Below, one piece after another: positions 34,048-43,226 of a stretch of 64,000 nt of DNA. The stretch is from JBDHTQ01 sp039808765 (GTDB lineage Bacteria > Pseudomonadota > Alphaproteobacteria > UBA2400), in NCBI GenBank assembly GCA_039808765.1, contig JBDHTQ010000003.1, forward strand, positions 1-64,000. The letters are read 5' to 3'. The notes under the pieces were generated by a model. It saw nothing but the letters and a program-made list of their open reading frames with translations, was not told the origin of the DNA and made no database searches. Within the stretch, counting starts at the first letter, position 1. Each line of letters starts with the position of its first letter. Position numbers and translations under genes: made by a program.

Positions 34048-34710
34048 ATGAGTTTTATCATCGCCATTGATGGACCTTCAGCCAGCGGCAAAGGCACCAT
34101 TGCCCGTCACCTAGCGGAACAACTCGATTTTGCGCACCTTGATACGGGCCTTTTGTATCGGGCAACAGGCAATACCATGCAAAAGCAAGGTTTTGATCTA
34201 AACGATGCAGAAAAAGCCGCACAGATCGCACGCACGCTGGATGTTGCAGATTTGATGAATGATACCACTTTGAGGGCAGATCATGTCGGCGGATTGGCTT
34301 CGAAGGTGGCTGTTCATCAAGAAGTTCGCGCCGCTTTATTTGATTTTCAGCGCCAGTTTGCACTTCATCCACCCGGGGGGAAGGCGGGGGCAATTTTGGA
34401 TGGTCGTGACATCGGCGTTGTGATTTGTCCCGATGCTCATCTCAAGTTTTACCTCACGGCTTCCACTGAGGTGCGTGCCGAGCGCCGCTATCAGGAAATG
34501 CTCAAACGGGGCCTCAACCCTGAGTATGAGATACTCCTTGAGGATCTTAAACAGCGTGATATTCGTGATTCAACGCGTACTGTCTCACCCTTGCGCCCGG
34601 CTGAGGATGCGATCATCATCGATTCTACAACGCGCTCGGTCGAGCAGGTTTTTGAGTATATTTATCAAATTGTACAGAATAAGCTGCCCGTTGTTCGCCC
34701 TAAGAATTAA
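34048..34710 (+). CDS. cmk: Cytidylate kinase
   Basis: The 220-residue enzyme phosphorylates CMP and dCMP. The P-loop is IAIDGPSASGKGTIARHLAE, followed by FAHLDTGLLYRATG, then GRDIGVVICPDAHLKFYLTA and the RDxxDS-like RDIRDSTRTVSPLRPAEDAI that are typical of Cmk. The start at ATG 34048 (MSFIIAIDG) is preferred over 34024, which would add eight residues overlapping the promoter. In many bacteria cmk is followed by rpsA and ihfB; here ihfB lies 28 kb away, so that cluster is broken. Confidence 0.94.
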   Translation: MSFIIAIDGPSASGKGTIARHLAEQLDFAHLDTGLLYRATGNTMQKQGFDLNDAEKAAQIARTLDVADLMNDTTLRADHVGGLASKVAVHQEVRAALFDFQRQFALHPPGGKAGAILDGRDIGVVICPDAHLKFYLTASTEVRAERRYQEMLKRGLNPEYEILLEDLKQRDIRDSTRTVSPLRPAEDAIIIDSTTRSVEQVFEYIYQIVQNKLPVVRPKN

Positions 34711-34796
34711 GCATTGCTTAAGAGCTTTCTAATTTTTTTGCGATTTTGTTAAATTTCTTGTTTGCAGTATTGCGCAAGCATGGGTAGTTTACAGCC

Positions 34797-35276
34797 ATGT
34801 CTGAAGATCTTATTCGCTATGACCGTATGGTTGAGAAAGCATTGCGCAATGTTGTGCGCGAAGCCTTGTCTGTTGTTGCAAAAAACCAGACGTTACCCGG
34901 CGATCATCACTTTTTTATCACGTTCCAAACCGATGCCCCCGGCGTCGCAATTCCCAGCTATCTGCAAAAGCAATATCCGGAAGAAATGACGATTGTCTTG
35001 CAGTATCAGTTTTCTGAGCTAATGGTCACAGACGAAACCATGGAAGTGACATTAAGCTTCAATAACAAGCCAGAGCGCTTGATTATTCCTCTCAGTGCGA
35101 TCACCACGTTTGCAGATCCTGCTGTGAGCTTTGCCTTGCAGTTTCAAAGTGTCGATCTTGATGAATTTGAGGAAGGCGCATTCGATGATGATGAGCCTAC
35201 GCCAAAGCCTCCTTTGCCCGAAGGGGGAGCAAAAGTTGTCACACTGGATGCCTTCAGAAAGAAAAATCAGGAGTAA
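34797..35276 (+). CDS. sspB: SspB-family ClpXP adaptor
   Basis: The 159-residue protein matches the alphaproteobacterial SspB family, which delivers ssrA-tagged proteins to the ClpXP protease. Readable marks are DLIRYDRMVEKALRNVVREA, GDHHFFITFQTDAPGVAIP, PEEMTIVLQYQFSELMV and the beta-strand IPLSAITTFADPAVSFALQF. The C-terminal tail KVVTLDAFRKKNQE is the conserved ClpX-binding peptide of SspB, on an acidic/Pro-rich linker. It abuts the PH-domain gene with no gap. Confidence 0.9.
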   Translation: MSEDLIRYDRMVEKALRNVVREALSVVAKNQTLPGDHHFFITFQTDAPGVAIPSYLQKQYPEEMTIVLQYQFSELMVTDETMEVTLSFNNKPERLIIPLSAITTFADPAVSFALQFQSVDLDEFEEGAFDDDEPTPKPPLPEGGAKVVTLDAFRKKNQE

Positions 35277-35888
35277 ATGATGGTTCATCAGGAGCACATG
35301 CCCCGCCGTCCAGGTTTTACAGCGGGTGTGGAAGAAAGCGTGTGGCAAGGCAGCCCTTCTTTGGTTTCAACAAGCTATTACTGGTTTGTGTCAATTTTGG
35401 GCGCCTGGTTTGTCTATTTAATGCTGACAAAAGGTGCCGAGGGCCTTAGTCAGATTGGTTTTTTTGGACAGGGGCCGGGGAGCTTACGCGCAAGCCTTTT
35501 TCCAAATGGTGAATTGGTGTGGTGGGTTGCTATATTGCCATGGGTCATTTTTTTGGCACCAGCTGCGTGGTATACCCTCAATGTATCGGTTACAACTTAT
35601 CAACTAACCACCCAGCGCCTTGTGATTCGTTCTGGTATTTTGGTGCGCATGCACGACCAGATTGAGCTTTTTCGGGTGCGAGACTTTTTGGTCGATACGC
35701 CGCTCCACATGGGATTGTTGGGACTGGCGCACGTTCGCATTGTCAGTCGAGATGAGACGTTGCCGGTTGTCACGCTTTTGGCCCAGCCGCGCGCGGTTGA
35801 ACTGGTTGATACCATCCGCGATTGCGTTCAACACCGCAAGGACGAGGTTGGAATGCGTGAATTCGAGACCAATAACTACGCGATGTAG
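35277..35888 (+). CDS. Bacterial PH-domain (bPH2) membrane protein
   Basis: The 203-residue protein has two membrane helices, about residues 33-52 (SYYWFVSILGAWFVYLML) and 83-103 (WWVAILPWVIFLAPAAWYTL). A bacterial pleckstrin-homology-like domain follows: YQLTTQRLVIRSGILVRMHD, IELFRVRDFLVDTPLHMGLL, then VTLLAQPRAVELVDTIRDCV. The pattern fits YdbS/YdbT-like proteins. The role is unknown; members are often envelope proteins. The start codon follows directly on the sspB stop, so the two are likely co-translated. Confidence 0.8.
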   Translation: MMVHQEHMPRRPGFTAGVEESVWQGSPSLVSTSYYWFVSILGAWFVYLMLTKGAEGLSQIGFFGQGPGSLRASLFPNGELVWWVAILPWVIFLAPAAWYTLNVSVTTYQLTTQRLVIRSGILVRMHDQIELFRVRDFLVDTPLHMGLLGLAHVRIVSRDETLPVVTLLAQPRAVELVDTIRDCVQHRKDEVGMREFETNNYAM

Positions 35889-36134
35889 GTCTGTATTTTT
35901 GCTCCAAATCTTACGTATGTTTTAACGTTGCTGCAGCTGTTTAGGTTGCATGCAATTATTTTGCGTTTTTTTAAAAAGTACGCTGCATTTAAGTAAAAAA
36001 ATTATCGATATAAATCAATATGTTAAAAACATATCATGATATGTTTGCAGTGATTTAACTTTTATCAGGCTTAATAAAGAAGAATGGCTTTTAATAGGTT
36101 CTGAAATATGGATGCATTTGGAGGAGCGCGTGTG

Positions 36135-36926
36135 ATGACGACAGCTCCGGTCATACTGGAGCAATCACCGGATGGTCTCGTGACCGTGACGATGAATCGC
36201 CCAGACATGCATAATGCGCTTGATGAATCAAGCGTACAGGAAATAACGCGCACGTTTGACATGCTTGGCAGTGACCCGTTTTGTCGCGTCGTGATGCTTA
36301 AAGCCAATGGGCAAAGCTTTTGCGCAGGATCAGATATGGATTCGATGCAGCGCACTTTGGATGCTGTTCAGCATTCCCATCTGGCTGAGGGGCATAACCT
36401 TGCGCAAATGATGCGTATTCTTTACGATTTTCCAAAACCCATTATCGCTATGGTTCATGGTGTTGCCATGGGAATTGGTGTGGGAATATTGGCGTGTGCG
36501 GATATTGTTGTTGCATCCGATGCGGCTAGTTTTCGTTTCTCTGAATCTAAAATTGGTCTTGTTCCCGCAATTATTGCACCATACGTTGTGCAGGTGATGG
36601 GGGTGCGTGCAGCGCGTCGTTATTTTTTAACCGCCGAACCTTTTAGTGCAACTGAAGCAAAAATGCTTGGTTTGGTACATGAAATTGTTCCTGATCGTAT
36701 GATGGCTGCGGCAGCAGCAAAGATGGTGGAACGATTGCTTGCATGTGGACCAAAAGCCCAGAATGCAACAAAAGACCTACTGAGGCGATTGGAGGCGCAT
36801 CACTCATCAGAAGAATTGGATGAGTTTGCCATCAATCTTTATGCTCGGTTGCGCTCCAGCCCCGAAGGTCGCGAAGGCTTGCTATCCTACATCGAAAAAC
36901 GCAAACCGAATTGGCCGCGGCGTTAA
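36135..36926 (+). CDS. Enoyl-CoA hydratase/isomerase family protein
   Basis: The 263-residue protein is a crotonase-fold enzyme. It shows VTVTMNRPDMHNALDESSV, the oxyanion-hole region VMLKANGQSFCAGSDMDSM, then PIIAMVHGVAMGIGVGILACADIVVASD and FRFSESKIGLVPAIIAPYVV. The second catalytic glutamate found in true hydratases (GGG...E position) is not obvious, since GVAMGIGVG is followed by ACAD. It may therefore be an isomerase or a methylglutaconyl-CoA hydratase-like member. ATG 36135 has GGAGGA 9 bases upstream; ATG 36108 would add nine residues. It stands alone, with AT-rich gaps on both sides. Confidence 0.85.
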   Translation: MTTAPVILEQSPDGLVTVTMNRPDMHNALDESSVQEITRTFDMLGSDPFCRVVMLKANGQSFCAGSDMDSMQRTLDAVQHSHLAEGHNLAQMMRILYDFPKPIIAMVHGVAMGIGVGILACADIVVASDAASFRFSESKIGLVPAIIAPYVVQVMGVRAARRYFLTAEPFSATEAKMLGLVHEIVPDRMMAAAAAKMVERLLACGPKAQNATKDLLRRLEAHHSSEELDEFAINLYARLRSSPEGREGLLSYIEKRKPNWPRR

Positions 36927-37146
36927 GTAATCCTTCTTCCTTATTCTGTCTGCTGAAACTCAAATAAGCCATTTAATAAAGTTGTTCCTATGTATCCCAT
37001 TATGTAAAGCGAAAAAGAATCACGCCGAAAAAGTGGATATATAAAAAAATTCGTCAAGATAAAAATAAAAAAATTGACTACATATATTCAATAAAATTGT
37101 TAGTGAAGTTCATCAGTTGTTAGCTGAGAATTGCTAACCTTAGATC

Positions 37147-37791
37147 ATGATGAAACACAATACTTTACGACATATAAGAAATTCAAAAACCCCCTCAGCT
37201 AAAGAAGAAGCGCTTGCAGTTTTAAGCGAAATGGAGCGACAGGCCGAGCAACGTTTGATTGATGCCGGTCAAGAGTTTCAGGATATCGCTTATGAAATGG
37301 AATGGCGTTTGCGTGACTGGGCGCGCTTAACGGATGAGTCACGTAAGATTGAACAGCAGTTGTCACTGTCAGCGCGGGCAACACCACGATTCAATTTGCG
37401 TGCGCGAACCCTTAAAACGCAAACGCAATTGCAAACCCTGCGCAAAGACAAATGGAGCAAGATGCAAGCTTTGTTACAAAACAGACTTGATCGCAATCAC
37501 CACGCGCGTGAGGAGACTCTTGCCGCCATTATGAGTGGTAATGAAGAAGGCCAGTTATTGCAAAAAGAAATTTTTTCACTTCAAGATAAAGTGAAACGAA
37601 TTGGTCGCATTCTTGCGCAACATCATCGGGTCGCGCAAAGTGTAATCAATGAAAACGATGCCGCAGCAGCTTTGGCACAACTCAATGTTGTTTTTATGCA
37701 GCAGGAAGATTTGCCTGATCCTTCCATACTGATAGCAGCTGCCTGTGTCGTTGGTGAAGAAACGGCATATCTGGCACGAGAAGAAAAATAA
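37147..37791 (+). CDS. Uncharacterised helical (coiled-coil) protein
   Basis: The 214-residue protein is mostly charged helix. Examples are EEALAVLSEMERQAEQRLID, YEMEWRLRDWARLTDESRK and LLQKEIFSLQDKVKRIGRIL, with heptad-like spacing that suggests coiled coils. The last 45 residues are more hydrophobic (PSILIAAACVVGEETAYLA). There is no signal peptide. It lies upstream of the amidase gene on the same strand. I do not recognise a family; a structural or adaptor role would be only a guess. A candidate TTGACT lies near 37075. Confidence 0.6.
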   Translation: MMKHNTLRHIRNSKTPSAKEEALAVLSEMERQAEQRLIDAGQEFQDIAYEMEWRLRDWARLTDESRKIEQQLSLSARATPRFNLRARTLKTQTQLQTLRKDKWSKMQALLQNRLDRNHHAREETLAAIMSGNEEGQLLQKEIFSLQDKVKRIGRILAQHHRVAQSVINENDAAAALAQLNVVFMQQEDLPDPSILIAAACVVGEETAYLAREEK

Positions 37792-37889
37792 AAAACGCAA
37801 AAGTTGTGCTCTGCGCGATTGCGAGGGTTGCGTAAAAACGTCCCGGTCGTTCTTGGTTGTTATTATGCCTGAATATGCTATGCCAAAGC

Positions 37890-39329
37890 ATGATTTTCGT
37901 GCGGCAAACTGTTCTTTTTTTTCTCCTTGTGATTCTGCTTTTAGCAGGGCCGGTTGTGGCGCCGGCCATTGCGAATGACGTTGCAGTTGTCGATGTGCGT
38001 TTGGGATCGAAAACCGATGGCAGTCTGCGGTTTGTTTTGCAGACAGATCAAAAAATTTCCTATAATCTTTTTTTTCTTAAACAGCCCAATCGTGCGGTGC
38101 TTGACGTGCCTGCGCTTCATTGGCCACGAACGCTAACACCCTCTGGCAAAGGAATCGTCAAGGGATGGCGCCGTGGTCAGTTTGGTCAAGGAACACGGGT
38201 TGTTCTTGATCTTGCAGGACCTGTAACCGTTGTTGCCATTCAAGCGCTACCTGTCGATGGCGGGCGTACGGGACAGCGTCTTGTGATCGATTTAAAACCC
38301 GTGGATGATGCAGCTTTTGCATCTTTGCTGGGGCGTGCGTGGGGGGATGCACAGGGGCATTCGCTTCCTTCGCTTGAACAGCGAAAGCAAGAGGCGCAAG
38401 GTAATTCGCTTTCGGCACCTGCTTTAGTCGAGCAGAGTTCACAGGATTCTTATCGTGCCGAACAAGATGAGCTTGAACACGTTTTGAGGCTGCCTGAGGT
38501 GCACGAAGAAGACATTGTACAAAATTCAGCACGCGGGACAACTGCAGAAGCAGGTGAGGTGCCATCAACCACGCATCGTTATCCCTTGGCTGCCTATACA
38601 CTGCCATTTCCGCCACCGCCGGACTTGCCCTCTTTTCGACAAACGGCACCTTATCATCCGGTTATTGTGATTGATGCCGGGCATGGCGGGGTTGACCCAG
38701 GCGCATTGGCTTTAAACGGCCAGTTTGAGAAAGATCTGACATTACAAATAGCGAAACGATTAGCCGGAGTCTTAATAGCAACAGGCCGCTATGATGTTAA
38801 ACTGACGCGTTCAACCGATATTTTTATTCCTTTGCGTGAACGCGTGGCCATTGCGCGCGCATATAAGGGCGATCTGTTTATTTCTTTGCATGCTGATAGT
38901 CACGCAAAATCAACGATGCATGGCGCAACGGTTTATACCTTGTCGGATCAAGCCTCAGATAAAGAAGCTGCGATGTTGGCAGAAAGTGAGAATCGTGCAG
39001 ATATTCTGGCGGGCCTTGATGCTGCGGGAAAAGATGATAGTATCGCGAGCATTTTAAGCACAATGAGCTATCGTGCTACCCTCAATCATGGCAAAGATTT
39101 TTCACGACTTGTCGTGCAAAATCTTGGGCAGATGATCACCATGAATACGCCTGCCGAGCGCTCAGCCGGTTTTGCTGTGCTAAAATCTCCAGATATCCCC
39201 TCTGTTTTGATTGAAATGGGTTATTTAAGCAACGCAAAGGAAAGCAAATCGCTTTACACCGCCTCGTACCAAGCCCGATTAGCGACTCATATTGCCTCAG
39301 CCGTAGAAAAGTTTTTCAACCATCGCTGA
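37890..39329 (+). CDS. amiC: N-acetylmuramoyl-L-alanine amidase with AMIN domain (AmiC type)
   Basis: The 479-residue protein starts with a signal peptide (FVRQTVLFFLLVILLLAGPV, cut after an Ala-rich stretch). An AMIN domain at about residues 30-135 targets the septal wall. A Gln/Glu-rich linker leads to a zinc amidase_3 domain from about 255. VIVIDAGHGGVDPGAL gives the first zinc histidine, NGQFEKDLTL the zinc glutamate, and ISLHADSH the second histidine. The catalytic glutamate is in VLIEMGYLSN. It cleaves stem peptides from the glycan during daughter-cell separation. The start is uncertain: ATG 37890 or 37875, or TTG 37857, all in frame and without a clear RBS. Confidence 0.92.
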   Translation: MIFVRQTVLFFLLVILLLAGPVVAPAIANDVAVVDVRLGSKTDGSLRFVLQTDQKISYNLFFLKQPNRAVLDVPALHWPRTLTPSGKGIVKGWRRGQFGQGTRVVLDLAGPVTVVAIQALPVDGGRTGQRLVIDLKPVDDAAFASLLGRAWGDAQGHSLPSLEQRKQEAQGNSLSAPALVEQSSQDSYRAEQDELEHVLRLPEVHEEDIVQNSARGTTAEAGEVPSTTHRYPLAAYTLPFPPPPDLPSFRQTAPYHPVIVIDAGHGGVDPGALALNGQFEKDLTLQIAKRLAGVLIATGRYDVKLTRSTDIFIPLRERVAIARAYKGDLFISLHADSHAKSTMHGATVYTLSDQASDKEAAMLAESENRADILAGLDAAGKDDSIASILSTMSYRATLNHGKDFSRLVVQNLGQMITMNTPAERSAGFAVLKSPDIPSVLIEMGYLSNAKESKSLYTASYQARLATHIASAVEKFFNHR

Positions 39330-39358
39330 TCTTTTTCTTTTTTGATTGGGTGGGCGAC

Positions 39359-39378
39359 AGCTTATGAAAAAGCTTTTT
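39359..39378 (+). terminator. Probable terminator of the amidase gene
   Basis: AGCTT and AAGCT form a short 5-bp stem with an A-rich loop, followed by TTTT. The stem is weak, so confidence is limited. Confidence 0.35.
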
Positions 39379-39462
39379 ATCCTTTAAATCCATGATTTAA
39401 TCACTAGACAAGTTTTTCCCTCATGCTATTCAAATGACGACAGGATAACTTAAGGAGACGTC

Positions 39463-39945
39463 ATGACCGCACGCCAATCTGTTAGCCTCGATGAAATTGA
39501 TCGCAAAATTCTTCGTGACTTACAGGCCAATGGTCGGATGACGAACGTTGAGTTGGCAAAAAACGCGGGGATTACCGCGCCCCCTTGTCTTCGTCGTGTC
39601 AGAGCATTGGAGGATGCAGGGGTTATTAAAGGTTATCATGCCGAATTAAATTCTGCGATGATGGGCTATGGCATTACCGTTTTTGCGAATGTTAGTTTAT
39701 CCACGCAATCGGAAGCAGATCTGCAGCGTTTTCAAGAACACGTCGATTCATGGCCTGAAGTGCGGGAATGTTACATGCTGGCTGGCGAAACCGATTTTGT
39801 TATAAAAATCGTAGCTGCTGACTGGGACGGTTATCAGAAGTTTTTAACCAGCAAGCTTACTGCCGCCCCGGGTGTTGCAAATATTCGTTCGTCTTTGGTT
39901 ATTCGTGTGTCTAAACAGCAGTTCGGTGTTCCCATCGAGGTTTAG
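39463..39945 (+). CDS. Lrp/AsnC-family transcriptional regulator
   Basis: The 160-residue protein has the N-terminal winged-helix region LDEIDRKILRDLQANGRMTN followed by VELAKNAGITAPPCLRRVRA and LEDAGVIKGYHAELN. A C-terminal ligand-binding/oligomerisation RAM domain includes WPEVRECYMLAGETDFVIKI. These regulators sense amino acids and control their metabolism. AAGGAGA precedes the ATG. The effector and targets cannot be inferred from the neighbours. A strong hairpin terminator follows. Confidence 0.93.
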   Translation: MTARQSVSLDEIDRKILRDLQANGRMTNVELAKNAGITAPPCLRRVRALEDAGVIKGYHAELNSAMMGYGITVFANVSLSTQSEADLQRFQEHVDSWPEVRECYMLAGETDFVIKIVAADWDGYQKFLTSKLTAAPGVANIRSSLVIRVSKQQFGVPIEV

Positions 39946-39990
39946 TTGTTTGTTTTCTGTAACGACAATAGCAGAAAATTTGAGCATAAA

Positions 39991-40021
39991 AAAACGTGAG
40001 AGAGTGTATCCCTCACGTTTT
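39991..40021 (+). terminator. Bidirectional Rho-independent terminator
   Basis: AAAACGTGAG and CTCACGTTTT form a 10-bp perfect stem between the convergent regulator and lipoprotein genes. The A and T runs suit both directions. Confidence 0.85.
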
Positions 40022-40037
40022 GAAGCGTTGGGAAGTC

Positions 40038-40694
40038 TTACTTCCAGTTGCGCATTTTTTCCCAGCGATCAGACGGTTGCGGGGTGATTTCCATATCCGC
40101 ACTACCATCGCCATAAATTAAACTGCCGAAATTGTCACCAACCTGCTGATCAAGTTGTTGAATGGCATCATCTACCATTTGGGCGACCAGTCCATCAAGT
40201 TGTGCGCGTCGTGCACTTTCGCTCATACTGCTGAGTTCAAGCGAGCGGGTTACGTCCACTTTGGCAAAGCCTGAGCGGCGTGTTTGGTTACCTGCAGCCG
40301 TGGCCTCCAGACTGATGTGACCGTCATAACGCGATTCAGGATATTGAGAAAAAGTGCGTTGAACCCAATCTTGCGGAATGGCGAGCGGGCTTTGAACGAT
40401 GCTGGCATCGGTGATTGTAAAGCGTGCTTCGATTGCATTATTACGCGCAGTCATTAACTGTGGATAGTGTTGCGTGATGGCTTGTTGCAAGGCCTCGGCG
40501 GGGGTGGGCGACAATATTTGGTCAACATTTGGGGTTGTATTGGGTGCAAGGTAAGCGTTGTCGACCAGTATCGCTGAAACATTCAAACGTACGGGCGGTA
40601 AAGCTGTGTAGTCGTTACCGTGATAAGGAGCGGGGCCATTGGCACAGGCCGCGAGCAGCAACGTTGCGGTAAGAGCGAAAGAAATCTTTTTCAT
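40038..40694 (-). CDS. Lipoprotein of unknown function
   Basis: The 218-residue protein has a lipoprotein signal peptide, MKKISFALTATLLLAACANG, with lipobox LAAC and the modified Cys at residue 17. The mature part begins with a Pro/Tyr/Asn-rich stretch. A helical-plus-strand domain follows, in which DGHISLEATAAGNQTRRSGF AKVDVTRSLELSS suggests a beta sheet and LDGLVAQMVDDAIQQLDQQV a terminal helix. I chose ATG 40694 since GAGG lies about 7 bases upstream and it gives a proper signal; longer readings overlap ubiE. It is probably transcribed after ubiE. Confidence 0.78.
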   Translation of the reverse strand: MKKISFALTATLLLAACANGPAPYHGNDYTALPPVRLNVSAILVDNAYLAPNTTPNVDQILSPTPAEALQQAITQHYPQLMTARNNAIEARFTITDASIVQSPLAIPQDWVQRTFSQYPESRYDGHISLEATAAGNQTRRSGFAKVDVTRSLELSSMSESARRAQLDGLVAQMVDDAIQQLDQQVGDNFGSLIYGDGSADMEITPQPSDRWEKMRNWK

Positions 40695-40798
40695 ACATAA
40701 CCTCATCAGTTTGGCAGCCTTGGGTGATTGCGCTGAGCAGTTTACAATATTCGGCCAAAAAGTCAGCGTAAAAATGAGGCCTATGCTTAGGGGGGTAT

Positions 40799-41629
40799 TT
40801 ATGCCTTTTTGTGGCCCACATGAATGGCGACAATTCCGCCTGTTAGGTTGTGAAAGCTGCACAGCTCAAACCCAGCCTGCTCCATACGGGTTTTTAGTGC
40901 GTTTTGCGTGGGAAACTTGCGAATGCTTTCAGCCAGATATTGATAAGATTGTTCATCCTGAGCCACATAACGGCCCAGCTTGGGCAGAATGGAGAATGAA
41001 TATAGATCGTAAAGCTTTTGAAGCGGCTTAAAGTCAACGTGGCTGAATTCCAGACAATAAAAGCGGCCATTTGGCTTAAGAATGCGATAGGCATCACGTA
41101 GTGCTGCGTCAATATCAGTTACGTTTCTTAGGCCAAAAGAGATGGTGTAAATGTCTTGGCTATTATCGGGAACAGGCAAACATTCAGCATTGCCGACCAC
41201 ATAATTAAAATTATGAAGAAACCCTCGATTAATTGCGCGATCGCGCCCCACCCGCAGCATTGATTCGTTGATGTCGCAAAGTGTGATGCGGGAGGTGGGG
41301 CTGAGTTTGTGGAGCAGAAAAGCGATATCGCCCGTCCCGCCCGCAACATCAAGAATATCTTGATCGGGCGCCGGGTTGATCATATCAACAAAACGACGTT
41401 TCCATAATCTGTGAACCCCGCCAGACATCAAATCGTTCATCAGATCATATTGTGGGGCAACACTATGGAAAACTTTGCGAACACGTGCCGTTTTCTCTTC
41501 AGGACTAACAGGCTGAAAACCAAACCAGCCCGATTCTTCTGCCAATTGGGTTGGTTCATGCTTGGCGTGGGAGGGAGATTTTTTTTGGGAAGAGCGTGTC
41601 ATGTATCTTGTCATACCATTCTCTCGCAA
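40799..41629 (-). CDS. ubiE: Ubiquinone/menaquinone C-methyltransferase UbiE
   Basis: The 276-residue SAM-dependent methyltransferase shows KVFHSVAPQYDLMNDLMSGG, the SAM loop ILDVAGGTGDIAFLLHKL, YTISFGLRNVTDIDAALRDA and ILKPNGRFYCLEFSHVD, all diagnostic of UbiE/COQ5. It methylates the quinone ring during ubiquinone synthesis. The first 35 residues are an extension rich in Ser/Lys. It diverges from the PmtA-like gene with a 43-base gap. In many alphaproteobacteria ubiE lies next to mutM, as here with one gene between. Confidence 0.94.
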   Translation of the reverse strand: MRENGMTRYMTRSSQKKSPSHAKHEPTQLAEESGWFGFQPVSPEEKTARVRKVFHSVAPQYDLMNDLMSGGVHRLWKRRFVDMINPAPDQDILDVAGGTGDIAFLLHKLSPTSRITLCDINESMLRVGRDRAINRGFLHNFNYVVGNAECLPVPDNSQDIYTISFGLRNVTDIDAALRDAYRILKPNGRFYCLEFSHVDFKPLQKLYDLYSFSILPKLGRYVAQDEQSYQYLAESIRKFPTQNALKTRMEQAGFELCSFHNLTGGIVAIHVGHKKA

Positions 41630-41672
41630 TGTATAAAGAAAAAAGTTTACTTTATTATAGGCGGTTCGCTGA

Positions 41673-42320
41673 ATGTTCGATCTTCATCCCGGTAGTATCA
41701 TAACTTTTTTGCGTAACATCCGTCGTCGCCCTCGCGATACAGGCGCGATATTTCCCAGCGGACGCTATTTGGCAAAAGCTATTGCCGCGCCGATTAACAT
41801 CAGCCTTCCGGGCAAAATTCTAGAACTCGGGCCGGGAACAGGTGTGTTTACGCAAGCCCTGCTGGATCGCGGCATTTCTCCCGATCGGTTGGTACTCATT
41901 GAGTATAATGCTGATTTTGTACGCTACTTACGCCGTCGTTTTAAGGGTGTGACGGTGCTTCATGCCAGCGCTTTCGATGTTGAAAAGATTTGGCAGGCGC
42001 GCCAAATGGGGCCGTGTGCAGGCATCATTTCAGGTATGCCATTGTTGAATTTTCCTTATGAAATGCGTGTTTCTTTGCTTAAACAGTGTATGGATTTGCT
42101 CCCCCCTGATGGGTGCATGACACAGTTTACATATTCACAAGCACCTTCCGTAAAATCACCCAACATCGCGTCGGTCCGTTTGTCCAAGCGGGTGTGGTTT
42201 AATTTGCCTCCTGCTACGGTTTGGCTCTATCGGCCTGAACATGTCGGGGGATCAAATAAAACCGATGATGAAGCATGCCGCGAGAAAGCTTGTGCGTGCG
42301 CCGATGCCGGAGTTACCTGA
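41673..42320 (+). CDS. PmtA-like phospholipid methyltransferase or related SAM enzyme
   Basis: The 215-residue protein resembles the Rhodobacter/Sinorhizobium-type phospholipid N-methyltransferase group. It reads FLRNIRRRPRDTGAIFPSGR at the start, then the SAM loop ILELGPGTGVFTQALLDRGI and LIEYNADFVRYLRRRFKGV. A later stretch is GIISGMPLLNFPYEMRVSLL. Such enzymes methylate phosphatidylethanolamine toward phosphatidylcholine, but the same family includes rRNA dimethyltransferase-like proteins, so the substrate is not certain. Its end overlaps the true mutM start by 17 bases. Confidence 0.75.
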   Translation: MFDLHPGSIITFLRNIRRRPRDTGAIFPSGRYLAKAIAAPINISLPGKILELGPGTGVFTQALLDRGISPDRLVLIEYNADFVRYLRRRFKGVTVLHASAFDVEKIWQARQMGPCAGIISGMPLLNFPYEMRVSLLKQCMDLLPPDGCMTQFTYSQAPSVKSPNIASVRLSKRVWFNLPPATVWLYRPEHVGGSNKTDDEACREKACACADAGVT

Positions 42321-43167
42321 GGTTGAAACGGTGCGACAAGGGCTTTTACCCCTTGTCGGGCACATTGTTCAGTCGGTAGAGGTGCGCCATAAGACACTGC
42401 GCACACCCCTTGATCCCGCGCTGGGTCATCTTTTGGCTGGCGCAACCTTAACCGCGCTTGATCGCCGGGCTAAATACCTTTTGTTTCGCTTTGATCATCA
42501 AAAGACGTTGCTGGTGCACTTAGGGATGAGCGGGAGAATCAGGTTGTTGGCGCACGATTCGGGCGAGCGCTTGTTACATGATCATGTGGTTGTACATTTT
42601 ACCGATGGCCGCTGTTTTATTTTTAATGATGCCCGTCGCTTTGGTCTTGTTGAGATTTATGATTCCCTCACAGTTGAATCCATTCTTGCCCTTGGCCCCG
42701 AACCGCTGGAAAAAGGGTTTACACCAAAAATTTTTCACGCAGCGTTGAAGAGGAAAAAACAGCCAATTAAGCTTGCCCTTCTTGATCAAAAAATTGTGGC
42801 GGGTGTGGGCAATATTTATGCCTGCGAGGCGCTTTATCGCGCCCGAATCAGTCCATTTCGACGTGCAGAAAGTTTGCAATTGGCTGAGGTTTCAGAACTG
42901 ATTAGCGCATTAAAAAGTGTGCTTAAAGCAGCGTTAGCATCAGGTGGTTCAAGCCTACGCGATCATTTTCAAACCAACGGTGAAAGCGGCTATTTTCAAC
43001 ATCAATTTTTGGTTTATGATCGGGAGGGTGTTTCCTGTTCGCAGTGTCAGTCACGGATCACAGCTGATGTTGTGACCAAATCACGCCGTGCGCAAACTAT
43101 AGGAACAATCACCCGCACCCCACAGGGGGGTAGATCAACGTTTTGGTGCTCGGTTTGTCAAAAGTAA
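42304..43167 (+). CDS. mutM: Formamidopyrimidine-DNA glycosylase
   Basis: The 287-residue enzyme removes oxidised purines such as 8-oxoguanine. The start must be ATG 42304, because the mature protein begins with the catalytic proline in MPELPEVETVRQGL; earlier in-frame ATGs would bury it. Other marks are LLVHLGMSGRI, FNDARRFGLVEIY and ALLDQKIVAGVGNIYACEALY. The C-terminal zinc finger has paired cysteines CSQCQS...CSVC. It overlaps the preceding methyltransferase gene by 17 bases, so the two are probably expressed together. Confidence 0.95.
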   Translation: MPELPEVETVRQGLLPLVGHIVQSVEVRHKTLRTPLDPALGHLLAGATLTALDRRAKYLLFRFDHQKTLLVHLGMSGRIRLLAHDSGERLLHDHVVVHFTDGRCFIFNDARRFGLVEIYDSLTVESILALGPEPLEKGFTPKIFHAALKRKKQPIKLALLDQKIVAGVGNIYACEALYRARISPFRRAESLQLAEVSELISALKSVLKAALASGGSSLRDHFQTNGESGYFQHQFLVYDREGVSCSQCQSRITADVVTKSRRAQTIGTITRTPQGGRSTFWCSVCQK

Positions 43168-43226
43168 GGTGAAAACGAAGCATTTATGTTTTTGTCGCGG
43201 GTGTTTTTGTGCCTTTGGCGCGCTTT

